Shown here: one piece after another, positions 1 through 6,555 of the stretch
How positions within the stretch are numbered: position 1 is the stretch's first letter
Layout of the letters: each line of letters starts with the position of its first letter
Source of the DNA: Streptomyces bikiniensis
Lineage (GTDB): Bacteria > Actinomycetota > Actinomycetes > Streptomycetales > Streptomycetaceae
Assembly (NCBI GenBank): GCA_000716465.1
Contig: JNWL01000078.1
Coordinates: 1 to 15,059 of the forward strand
Direction: 5' to 3'
Length of the DNA stretch: 15,059 nucleotides
The notes under the pieces: model-generated
Databases searched by the model: none
The model's input: only the letters and a program-made list of their open reading frames with translations
Told to the model about the DNA's origin: nothing
Position numbers and translations under genes: made by a program

Positions 1-19
1 GGGGTGCCGGGGGGGCGGG

Positions 20-1144
20 TTACGTGCCGTCTCCCAGTCGGCGGCGTTCCGGGTGGAGGGTGGCTCGGTCGGCGGCTGTGGCGCCGTGGGTCCAGCCCGC
101 CTCGTCCCAGGCGGCGCGGACGCGGGTGGTGCGGGTCTCCGGGAAGAGTTCGTCCGTGCGGGTGGTGACCGCCGCCTCGCGGGAGGCGAGGGCCGGCAGG
201 AGGGTCGGGGCCTCGGCGGCCACCCGGCGGGACGTGGCGGAGAGCCGGGCGCCCAGCCGGTTCGCGTACGCGAGCAGGAAGGACTGCCGGAAGGACTTCG
301 TGCGCTTCCGGCCGCCCGCCCGCTGCTCCGCCTCCGCCCGCGTCATCGCCGCCGTCCCCTGCACCAGCAGCGAGGTGTACAGGAGCTCCACCGGGTCCAG
401 GTCCGACTCGAAGCCGACCACCGTCGAGAAGCCGTGCGCCTCGTTCCACACCGCCCGGCAGTGGTTCGCCGTCGCCACCGCGTCGAGGAGGATCGCCTTC
501 GCCTGCTCGTACGGCGGGTCCACCCCGATCCGGATCGCGCCGGGCGCCTCCGGGGACGGCGCCCCCGCCGCGAGCGACGCCTCGTCCAGGCTGTGCCGGG
601 CCATCAGCTCCTGCGCCTTGGCGGTCAGCGCCTCCGCCTCCTCCGGGTACCCGGTCGCCTCCGCCTTCGCGAGCAGCGCCCTGATCCGGCCCAGCATCCG
701 GGGCTCCCCCGCCGCCGGCGGCGGCAGCGCCTCGCCCGGCGCCGGGCCGACCGCGTCCAGGCGCGGCAGCCGTACGAGCAGCCGGTACAGCTCCAGGACG
801 GCGGTCGCGTAAGAGAAGCGGTCCGTGGGACGGCCGGGGCCCTCGGGCAGCTCGGCGAGCTGCGCCTCCCAGCGGTGCGGCAGCCGCCCGTACCCCGCCG
901 TCTCCGTCCTGACCAGGCCCGCGAGGAGCCGTACGTGCTCGTCCGCGAGGTCCCGGCGGGCCGCGCGGACGAGGTCGGCGGGCTGCCAGCCGCGCGCCCA
1001 CAGCGTCCTCACGAACTCCTCGCCGCGCCGCTCCAGCTCCGCGTCCGCGCCCCGGTCGGCGGCGAGCAGCGAGGCCGCCGTGTCGAGCGACCCGTCGTCG
1101 CTCGCGTACAGCGCCCCGAAGGCCTTGTCGATGGTGGTGCCCAC
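20..1144 (-). CDS. DUF2786 domain-containing protein
   Basis: A 374-residue soluble protein. Residues about 150-187 (RIRALLAKAEATGYPEEAEA, then a conserved helix ending in ARHSLDEA) are the typical DUF2786 segment found in many actinobacterial and phage proteins; the molecular function of that domain is not known. The rest is Ala/Arg/Leu-rich and helical with no signal peptide or membrane segment. The start is a GTG with GAGG five bases upstream; the ATG in another frame nearby is a shadow. It lies downstream of, and on the same strand as, the GNAT gene, 170 bp apart, so it may have its own promoter. It ends with TAA close to the window edge. Family assignment is fairly sure; no role can be given. 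Confidence 0.85.
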   Translation of the reverse strand: MGTTIDKAFGALYASDDGSLDTAASLLAADRGADAELERRGEEFVRTLWARGWQPADLVRAARRDLADEHVRLLAGLVRTETAGYGRLPHRWEAQLAELPEGPGRPTDRFSYATAVLELYRLLVRLPRLDAVGPAPGEALPPPAAGEPRMLGRIRALLAKAEATGYPEEAEALTAKAQELMARHSLDEASLAAGAPSPEAPGAIRIGVDPPYEQAKAILLDAVATANHCRAVWNEAHGFSTVVGFESDLDPVELLYTSLLVQGTAAMTRAEAEQRAGGRKRTKSFRQSFLLAYANRLGARLSATSRRVAAEAPTLLPALASREAAVTTRTDELFPETRTTRVRAAWDEAGWTHGATAADRATLHPERRRLGDGT

Positions 1145-1266
1145 GCCGTCCTCGCGTCCCGTTCCGTCCCGGTGCCCGTCCTCCTCCCCATGGTCTCAGC
1201 CCCCGCCGTACGCCCCGGGCCCTCCCCGTGTGGCGTGACGTCCGGCGACCGGTCATCGTGGGACGA

Positions 1267-1305
1267 CGGGGTGGTGGCCGGGGTCGGAGCCGGGTCACCG
1301 CCCCG
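1267..1305 (-). terminator. Possible terminator hairpin after the GNAT gene
   Basis: Arms 1267-1276 (CGGGGTGGTG) and 1296-1305 (CACCGCCCCG) pair over ten bases with one mismatch, with a 19-base loop. The structure starts about ten bases past the GNAT stop codon, where a terminator would be expected. There is no T-run, which is common in actinomycetes. The remainder of the 1145-1314 gap shows nothing else I can name. Confidence 0.3.
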
Positions 1306-1314
1306 GTCCCGGCC

Positions 1315-1887
1315 TCAGTCGGCCGTTCCCGCCGCCTTCGCCGCCCGCCAGTCCGGGGCCAGGACCGACCAGACCTCCTCGTCGTGGCGCCGGCCCCGGT
1401 GGGGGTGGCTCTCGCGGAGGACCGCGTCCCTGGTCATGCCGAGGCGGCGGGCCACCGCGATGCTCGGGGCGTTGTCCGAGGAGACGACCCACTCCACCCG
1501 GTGGATGCCGCGCACCTCGATCGCCCAGTCGACGAGCACCCGTGCCGCCCGGGTCACCAGGCCCCGGCCCGTCGCGGCCGGCTCCAGCCAGCAGCCCGCC
1601 TCGGCCGTGCCGTTCGCGGTGTCGAACGTCCGGAGGATCACGGCGCCGACCAGGGCCCCGTCGAGCCGGATGCCGTGGATGCGGCCCGTGTCGGCCGCCG
1701 CCCTCTCCGCGTACGTCCGGAGGAAGGCCCGGCTGGACTCCAGGTCGGTGACGACGTCCGGGAGTCCGTTGCGCGCGCCGATGAACTCCCGCCCCCGGTC
1801 CATGTGCGCCAGGAACTCGTCCGCCTGCCACGGTTCGAGCGGGCACAGCTCCGCCCCGTCGTCCCCCAGGGACCTCGCGTACATCAT
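1315..1887 (-). CDS. GNAT family N-acetyltransferase (RimJ/RimL-like)
   Basis: A 190-residue acetyltransferase that should move an acetyl group from acetyl-CoA to an amine; the substrate cannot be told. The acetyl-CoA loop is at residues about 99-112 (GCWLEPAATGRGLV), followed by the helix with DWAIEVRGIHRVEW and the C-terminal SDNAPSIAVARRLGM motif (137-151), the order seen in RimJ/RimL-type (Acetyltransf_3) proteins that modify ribosomal-protein N-termini or antibiotics. Two adjacent ATG codons (1887 and 1884) follow a strong GGAGGGGGAGG ribosome-binding site; either could be used. The gene is divergent from the polymerase gene across an 89 bp gap. Family is clear, specificity is not. Confidence 0.9.
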   Translation of the reverse strand: MMYARSLGDDGAELCPLEPWQADEFLAHMDRGREFIGARNGLPDVVTDLESSRAFLRTYAERAAADTGRIHGIRLDGALVGAVILRTFDTANGTAEAGCWLEPAATGRGLVTRAARVLVDWAIEVRGIHRVEWVVSSDNAPSIAVARRLGMTRDAVLRESHPHRGRRHDEEVWSVLAPDWRAAKAAGTAD

Positions 1888-1926
1888 CCTCCCCCTCCAC
1901 GTCCGGATCCGTCCCGCGTCCGCGCC

Positions 1927-1950
1927 ACAGCGTAGGAGGCCCGGCGCTGT
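1927..1950. promoter_or_regulatory. Short inverted repeat in the divergent intergenic region
   Basis: ACAGCG (1927-1932) and CGCTGT (1945-1950) form perfect 6-bp arms separated by 12 bp between the divergently read GNAT and polymerase genes. This spacing would suit a dimeric regulator, but a six-base match can arise by chance in such GC-rich DNA. Confidence 0.2.
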
Positions 1951-1976
1951 CAGTGGCGGCTGCCAGACTCGCCGGC

Positions 1977-3671
1977 ATGAGCGAGAAGTGGGCGCTGGCC
2001 GCCGAGGAGGAGGGGGAAGGGGTCCTGCTCGCGCCCCTCGGTCCGGACGGCGCGCCCGCCGGGCCGGTGCGGCGCGAGCCGGACCTGTTGGCGGCCGTGC
2101 GGGACCGGCCGGAGGTGGCCCGGTGGGTGTGGCGGTCGACGGCCGAGGTGTACCCCCGGCTGCTCGCCGCCGGGGTGCGGGTCGAGCGGTGCTACGACGT
2201 GGAGGGCGCCGAGCAGCTGCTCCTCGGGTACGAGGGGCGGCTCGGCGAGCCCCGCTCGGCGGCCGCCGCCTGGGCGCGCCTGCGGAACGCTCCCGTGCCG
2301 CCCGACCCGCCGCCCCGCACGGCCGAACCCGGCTCGCAGGACTCGCTGTTCGAGCCGCCCCGTGTGACCGCCGTGCCCTTCGAGGGGCTCCTCGCGGTCT
2401 ACGCCGAGCAGCTGCGCCGCCACGACCGGGTCGAGCACCCGGGCAGGATGCGGCTGCTGACGGCCGCCGAGTCGGCGGGGATGCTGGTGGCCGCCGAGAT
2501 GCACCGGGCCGGGCTGCCGTGGCGGGCCGACGTGCACCGGGAGCTGCTGAACGACCTGCTCGGCGAGCGGTACGCGGGCGGGGGCGAGCCGCGCCGCCTG
2601 GCCGAGCTGGCGGCCGAGGTGTCCGCGGCCCTCGGGAGGCGCGTCCGGCCCGACCTGCCGGCCGACGTGGTGAAGGCCTTCGCGGCGGCCGGGATCCGGC
2701 TGCGGTCCACGCGCCGCTGGGAGCTGAGCGGGGTCGACCACCCGGCGGTGGAGCCGCTGATCGCGTACAAGAAGCTGTACCGGATCTGGACGGCGCACGG
2801 CTGGTCGTGGCTGGCCGACTGGGTGCGGGACGGCCGCTTCCGGCCCGAGTACCTGCCCGGGGGCACGGTCAGCGGGCGCTGGACGACCAACGGCGGCGGG
2901 GCCCTGCAGATCCCGAAGGTGATCCGGCGGGCCGTGGTCGCCGACGAGGGCTGGCGGCTCGTCGTGGCCGACGCCGACCAGATGGAGCCGCGCGTCCTCG
3001 CCGCGATCTCCCGCGACCCGGGCCTGATGGAGGTCGCGGGCCACCCCGACGACCTGTACTCCCGGCTGTCGGCCCGCGCCTTCTCCGGCGACCGCGAGCA
3101 CGCCAAGCTCGCGCTCCTGGGCGCGGTCTACGGGCAGACCAGCGGCGACGGCCTGAAGAACCTGGCGGCGCTGCGCCGCCGCTTCCCGCTCGCCGTGGCG
3201 TACGTCGACGACGCGGCGAAGGCGGGCGAGGAGGGCCGGCTCGTCCGGACCTGGCTGGGCAGGACCAGCCCGCCCGCGGTCGGCGCGGGCGACGCCGACG
3301 AGGCGGGCCTGCCCCAGGACGACGGTCCCGAACCGGTCGCCGACGAGGGCGAGTTCACCCCCGGGTACGCCTCGGGGAACACGCGGGCGCGGGGCCGCTT
3401 CACCCGGAACTTCGTCGTCCAGGGCAGCGCCGCCGAGTGGGCGCTCCTGATGCTGGCGGCCCTGCGGCGCTCCCTCGCCGGGATGCGGGCGGAGCTGGTG
3501 TTCTTCCAGCACGACGAGGTGATCGTGCACTGCCCGGCGGAGGAGGCGGAGGCCGTCACGGAGGCGGTCCGGGCGGCCGGGGACGAGGCGGGACGGATCG
3601 CGTTCGGGGACACGCCGGTGCGGTTCCCGTTCACGACGGCGACGGTGGAGCGGTACTCGGACGCGAAGTAG
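1977..3671 (+). CDS. Family A DNA polymerase, actinobacterial PolA-like ('bifunctional 3'-5' exonuclease/DNA polymerase')
   Basis: A 564-residue second PolA-type polymerase, much shorter than Pol I. The palm carries motif A at 331-339 (ADADQMEPR, D332 as metal ligand and E337 as the steric-gate Glu; Pol I has DYSQIELR), an O-helix-like segment at 373-386 with R373, K377 and Y385-G386, and motif C at 511-514 (QHDE, D513 as second metal ligand). The family is usually annotated as having an N-terminal 3'-5' exonuclease, but I see no clear DEDD exonuclease residues in residues 1-140, so exonuclease activity is doubtful. I chose ATG 1977, giving MSEKWALA, over GTG 1953 because family members begin in that style. 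No Shine-Dalgarno lies before this ATG, and CAGACT seven bases upstream resembles a -10 box, so the mRNA may be leaderless. Probable role: accessory repair or lesion synthesis. Confidence 0.85.
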   Translation: MSEKWALAAEEEGEGVLLAPLGPDGAPAGPVRREPDLLAAVRDRPEVARWVWRSTAEVYPRLLAAGVRVERCYDVEGAEQLLLGYEGRLGEPRSAAAAWARLRNAPVPPDPPPRTAEPGSQDSLFEPPRVTAVPFEGLLAVYAEQLRRHDRVEHPGRMRLLTAAESAGMLVAAEMHRAGLPWRADVHRELLNDLLGERYAGGGEPRRLAELAAEVSAALGRRVRPDLPADVVKAFAAAGIRLRSTRRWELSGVDHPAVEPLIAYKKLYRIWTAHGWSWLADWVRDGRFRPEYLPGGTVSGRWTTNGGGALQIPKVIRRAVVADEGWRLVVADADQMEPRVLAAISRDPGLMEVAGHPDDLYSRLSARAFSGDREHAKLALLGAVYGQTSGDGLKNLAALRRRFPLAVAYVDDAAKAGEEGRLVRTWLGRTSPPAVGAGDADEAGLPQDDGPEPVADEGEFTPGYASGNTRARGRFTRNFVVQGSAAEWALLMLAALRRSLAGMRAELVFFQHDEVIVHCPAEEAEAVTEAVRAAGDEAGRIAFGDTPVRFPFTTATVERYSDAK

Positions 3672-3701
3672 GGGGAGCGGTACTCGGACGCGAAGTAGGG
3701 G
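3648..3701 (+). repeat. 27-bp exact tandem duplication spanning the polymerase stop codon
   Basis: Two perfect copies, 3648-3674 and 3675-3701, starting GAGCGGTACTCGGACGCG and containing the stop TAG. The period is 27 bases, so the second copy stays in frame and encodes the same tail (ERYSDAK, stop) just after the real stop. It looks like a recent replication-slippage duplication. Confidence 0.9.
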
Positions 3702-3713
3702 GTACGGGAGCGG

Positions 3714-3761
3714 GGTGCGCTCCAGGCGCCGGCGCACCGTGCGGTCACTCCGGGCGACCGC
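3714..3761 (+). terminator. Probable terminator: two adjacent hairpins after the polymerase gene
   Basis: GGTGCGC (3714-3720) pairs with GCGCACC (3732-3738), and immediately after, GCGGTC (3741-3746) pairs with GACCGC (3756-3761). They lie 43-90 bases past the polymerase stop and before the next gene. No T-run follows. Confidence 0.4.
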
Positions 3762-3800
3762 CGCGTGTTTCAGATAAATCCGAAGAGATGCCTTCCCGGC

Positions 3801-3826
3801 GCATCCAAAGAAGCGGAATCGGGTAA
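3801..3826 (+). promoter_or_regulatory. Possible SigB/SigF-type stress promoter
   Basis: GCAT (3801-3804), 16 bases, then GGGTAA (3821-3826) fits the Streptomyces stress-sigma pattern GNNT-N14-16-GGGTAY except for the last base. It ends ten bases before the ATG of the small membrane protein, implying a very short or leaderless transcript; no good ribosome-binding site is present, which agrees. The surrounding 3765-3835 stretch is noticeably AT-richer than the rest of the window. Confidence 0.3.
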
Positions 3827-3835
3827 TCCGTAGAC

Positions 3836-4219
3836 ATGAACACTCTCAGCGCAGCAGAGAACCTGGCGGCTGGAGTTTGGCAGTCCGGCCTGGCACAGGT
3901 TCTCGGCGGACTCATCGTCGTCGCCGTCCTCCTCAGCGCCTTCTGGTTCGGCTTCCGGGTCCGCAACCAGGAGCCCGCGCCGCCGAAGCCCGAGGAGCAG
4001 CCGCACCGGCCGGACGACGGCTCCCTGCCCGGCGAGGCGACCGAGTACCGGCAGGGGGCCGAGATGCCGCGGACCGACGCCGAGCACCGGCTCATGCCGT
4101 ACCAGCTCAAGCACTCCGGCACCGAGACCTCGCCCCAGCCGCCGGACGAGGAGAAGCGCAAGTGGGGCGGCATCTCCAGCGGCGGCTTCGGCAGCGGAGG
4201 CACCGGCCACGGCGACTGA
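3836..4219 (+). CDS. Small single-pass membrane protein resembling DUF6479 family
   Basis: A 127-residue protein with one hydrophobic helix at about residues 20-42 (LAQVLGGLIVVAVLLSAFWF) followed by a basic FRVR stop-transfer and a long polar, Pro/Glu-rich cytoplasmic or extracytoplasmic tail. The tail contains RTDAEHRLMPYQLKHSGTE and ends in a Gly/Ser-rich stretch. Overall shape and the HRLMPYQL segment recall streptomycete DUF6479 proteins, whose function is unknown; this match is from memory. The gene stands alone, following the polymerase terminator and followed by strong hairpins. ATG 3836 is the only sensible start. Nothing ties it to the biosynthetic genes on the other side. Confidence 0.7.
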   Translation: MNTLSAAENLAAGVWQSGLAQVLGGLIVVAVLLSAFWFGFRVRNQEPAPPKPEEQPHRPDDGSLPGEATEYRQGAEMPRTDAEHRLMPYQLKHSGTETSPQPPDEEKRKWGGISSGGFGSGGTGHGD

Positions 4220-4246
4220 CCGGCGGCCGAACGGACGCACGGAACG

Positions 4247-4283
4247 GGATCCGGCGGCGGGGCACGTCCCCGCCGCCGGATCC
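4247..4283. terminator. Bidirectional terminator, perfect 16-bp stem
   Basis: GGATCCGGCGGCGGGG (4247-4262) and CCCCGCCGCCGGATCC (4268-4283) are perfect inverse complements around a 5-base loop CACGT. It sits 27 bases after the stop of the membrane-protein gene, in the gap where that gene and the Sfp-type transferase gene converge, so it can stop transcripts from both sides. Confidence 0.75.
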
Positions 4284-4321
4284 GCCCGCGCGCGGCCCGG
4301 TCCCGGCGCCATGGGGCCCCC

Positions 4322-4344
4322 TGAGCAGGATCGGTTCCTGCTCA
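4322..4344. terminator. Second perfect hairpin in the convergent gap
   Basis: TGAGCAGGA (4322-4330) and TCCTGCTCA (4336-4344) pair perfectly around a 5-base loop. It lies about 110 bases past the end of the minus-strand cluster and 40 bases beyond the first hairpin, and may act as the cluster's terminator. Confidence 0.5.
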
Positions 4345-4368
4345 TCACGGACCGGGGGGGTACGGGCA

Positions 4369-4477
4369 TGGAACCGCTGTGCCACGACGACCCCCCGAGG
4401 CGTACTGGATCGGGGGCGACGCCGACCGGGTCCTCCTCATGGACGGCACCACTCTCACGGCCCTGCCGGTCTTCTGA
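4369..4477 (+). other. Possible micro-ORF with a one-base frame break
   Basis: From ATG 4369 the reading MEPLCHDDPP runs into a run of six C; with one more C the frame would continue EAYWIGGDADRVLLMDGTTL, then TALPVF and a TGA at 4475-4477, about 36 residues. Both halves have strong G/C in third positions. As it stands the downstream part can only be read from GTG 4379. It overlaps the 3' end of the transferase gene on the other strand by 23 bases. It may be a broken small gene, an assembly slip, or chance. Confidence 0.2.
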
Positions 4478-5213
4478 TCCGTACCGGCACCGGCACCGGC
4501 GGTACGGTCCAGGCGCAGGCGACCGGTACCGCGTCGCCGTCGTCGCGCGGGACGGCCCACCGGACGCGGTTCCAGGCGCCCGTCCGCCCGCCCAGGGGGA
4601 CGGGCACGGTCCAGGGGCGGCCCGCGAACCCCTCCCCCACGGCCTTCACACAGGCCTCCTGGACGGCGAAGACCCGGGCGAACTCCCGTCTGCGCGCCTC
4701 CTCGGGCAGGGCGGCCAGGACGTCGGCGTCCCCGGGCCGGCAGCAGAGCCGCAGCAGCCGGTCGCCCACGACGGCCGGGACCTGCACGTCGACGCCGACG
4801 CCCCGGCCCCGGCCGACGGCCGCCGCGACCCAGCCGGAGGAGTGCGAGAGGCTCACCCCCAGGCCGGGCCGCCCGGGCAGGTACGGGCGGCCGCCCGGGA
4901 GCGCGGCGACCGGCCCGCCCCCGGCGTCCTCGCCGACCTCCCGCAGCAGGAACCGCAGCAGCGCCCGAGAGGCCAGGTGCTCCGCCGCCCGCCACGGCGG
5001 CAGCCCGGCGGCGGCCGCCCGGTCCGCGTCGGCGACGGGCAGCGCGCCGAGCACCTCCTCGTTCCGGGCGACCAGGTGGTGCACGCCGCCGACGGGCGTG
5101 CGGATACGACCGGACACGGGCACGGGCGTGCGGGACCCGCCGGAGGCGGGCGTACGGCCCCGGTCGGACACGGGCACGGGCGTACGGCCCCCGTCAGGCG
5201 CGGTCCGGGACAC
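4455..5213 (-). CDS. Sfp-type 4'-phosphopantetheinyl transferase
   Basis: A 252-residue enzyme that moves phosphopantetheine from CoA to a serine of carrier proteins. Motifs in order: SRALLRFLL near residue 82, GGRPYLPG (107-114), SLSHS (121-125), GVDVQ (140-144, with Mg ligand D142; the second acidic ligand of the usual DxE is Gln here), and FAVQEACVKAVGEG (181-194, E186 and K190). The sequence after the N-terminal 40 residues matches the usual family length. Residues 9-42 are a Pro/Arg/Thr repeat of about 18 residues, absent from the family, so the true start could be the GTG at residue 44. As drawn, GTG 5213 overlaps the MFS gene by 20 bases. As last gene of the cluster it likely activates carrier protein 1, carrier protein 2 or both. 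Confidence 0.85.
   Translation of the reverse strand: MSRTAPDGGRTPVPVSDRGRTPASGGSRTPVPVSGRIRTPVGGVHHLVARNEEVLGALPVADADRAAAAGLPPWRAAEHLASRALLRFLLREVGEDAGGGPVAALPGGRPYLPGRPGLGVSLSHSSGWVAAAVGRGRGVGVDVQVPAVVGDRLLRLCCRPGDADVLAALPEEARRREFARVFAVQEACVKAVGEGFAGRPWTVPVPLGGRTGAWNRVRWAVPRDDGDAVPVACAWTVPPVPVPVRIRRPAGP
5094..5187. repeat. 54-bp repeat in the 5' end of the Sfp-type transferase gene
   Basis: CGGACACGGGCACGGGCGT recurs at 5111 and 5165 (period 54), and the core GGGCGTRCGG occurs four times (5094, 5124, 5148, 5178) at alternating 30 and 24 base steps. It encodes two copies of an RTPVPVS-containing 18-residue unit. Confidence 0.8.
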
Positions 5214-6501
5214 GGCGCAGGGTGCGGATCGGGCGGGCCGCCAGGAGCGCGGTGGCGGTGAGGAAGGAGACCACGACGCCCACCACGAGGACCGTGTCGG
5301 TGCCGAACGCGCCGACGGCGGGCCCGGCGAGCGCGCTGCCGATCGGGTACATGCCGACGGAGCCCGCGACCTCGTAGGCGTGGACGCGGTTCAGGACCTC
5401 GCCCGGCACCTGGGTCTGCACGCTGGTGGCCCACATGACGCCCCAGACCCCGATGCCGGCCCCGACCAGGACCTGCGCGGCGATGAGCAGCCAGACCGGC
5501 CAGCCGAGCACGATGCCGAGCGGGTAGAGCGGGTACGCCATCATCGCCACGGCCCCGGCGGCGAGCGGCCGCTGGGGCTTGTAGCGGATCGCGAGGAGCC
5601 CGCCGGCCACGGTTCCGGCGCCGAGCGCGGCGTTGATCAGGCCGAAGGCGCTCGCGCCGTGCTCGGGCACGATGACGCCGGCGGCCACCGAGAGCTGCGG
5701 CCCCCAGGAGAGCACCGCGTAGAACATCCAGATCAGGATCACGCCCCAGAGCCAGCTCCGGGAGCGGAACTCCTGCCAGCCGACGACCAGGTTGCGCCAC
5801 AGGCTCTCACCGGCCGGCGGGGCGGGCACCACGCCGAGCCGGAGGGCGAACAGGCAGATCGCGCTGGTGCCGTAGGCGACGGCGGAGATCACCATGACCC
5901 AGCCGGTGGACCCGAAGCCGACCAGGGCGCCGGCCAGGGCCGGACCGCCGAGGCCGGTGATCGCCTCGGAGGTGCGCAGCACGCCGTTGGCGCCCTGCAC
6001 GTCGCGGGAGACCAGGGGGACGGTCGAGGAGGCGCCCGGCTGGAACAGGGCGTTGGCGGTGCCGGCGACGACGAGCAGCGCGTACAGCTGCCAGAGGTGG
6101 TCGATGCCGTGGAGGAAGAGGAGGGCGAGCAGGACGTGGGCGACGAGGTTGGCCAGGTCCGCGATGATCATCATGCGGCGGGCGGTGAACCGGTCGGCGA
6201 GCACCCCGCCGAAGAGCACGAGACCGGCGAACGGGGCGACCAGGAAGGCCATCGAGTACCCGGCGGTGTCCAGGCCGTACCCGCCGCTGAGCAGACCGGC
6301 CGCGACCGCGACCGGCAGCATGGCCCAGCTGAGCAGGCCGGCGCTGCGGGCGGTGAAGTAGTACCGGAAGTTGCGGGACCAGATCGCCGGTTCGTCCGGG
6401 GACGGTCCCGTCGCCCCCGCTCCCGGCGGCGGCCCTTCGCCGGACCCGTCCTTCACCGGCGGGGCCGCCGCCTCCACGGGTTCTGCCAAGCGTTCTTCCA
6501 T
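5194..6501 (-). CDS. MFS transporter, probable product exporter
   Basis: A 435-residue protein with a 45-residue polar N-terminus followed by about twelve hydrophobic helices, typical of the major facilitator superfamily. Motif A lies between helices 2 and 3 at about 98-110 (FGGVLADRFTARR). The closest style is the EntS/macrolide-efflux group (MFS_3) of drug:H+ antiporters, so export of the cluster product, or self-protection, is the likely role; direction and substrate are inferred only from context. ATG 6501 is preceded by GGAGGACTGAAGGGTC, an excellent ribosome-binding region. It follows the deacetylase gene by 54 bases and overlaps the start of the transferase gene, so it is part of the same transcription unit. 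Confidence 0.9.
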   Translation of the reverse strand: MEERLAEPVEAAAPPVKDGSGEGPPPGAGATGPSPDEPAIWSRNFRYYFTARSAGLLSWAMLPVAVAAGLLSGGYGLDTAGYSMAFLVAPFAGLVLFGGVLADRFTARRMMIIADLANLVAHVLLALLFLHGIDHLWQLYALLVVAGTANALFQPGASSTVPLVSRDVQGANGVLRTSEAITGLGGPALAGALVGFGSTGWVMVISAVAYGTSAICLFALRLGVVPAPPAGESLWRNLVVGWQEFRSRSWLWGVILIWMFYAVLSWGPQLSVAAGVIVPEHGASAFGLINAALGAGTVAGGLLAIRYKPQRPLAAGAVAMMAYPLYPLGIVLGWPVWLLIAAQVLVGAGIGVWGVMWATSVQTQVPGEVLNRVHAYEVAGSVGMYPIGSALAGPAVGAFGTDTVLVVGVVVSFLTATALLAARPIRTLRRVPDRA

Positions 6502-6555
6502 GACCCTTCAGTCCTCCGGTCGTTGGTCGCGGTGCGCGATACGCGGTGCGGGGGT

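Noticed and set aside
53..3826. Very long plus-strand open frame of over 1200 codons
   Set aside because: It is a shadow: Arg/Pro/Gly-rich translation with no domain, covering the real DUF2786, GNAT and polymerase genes in other frames, an artefact of high GC.
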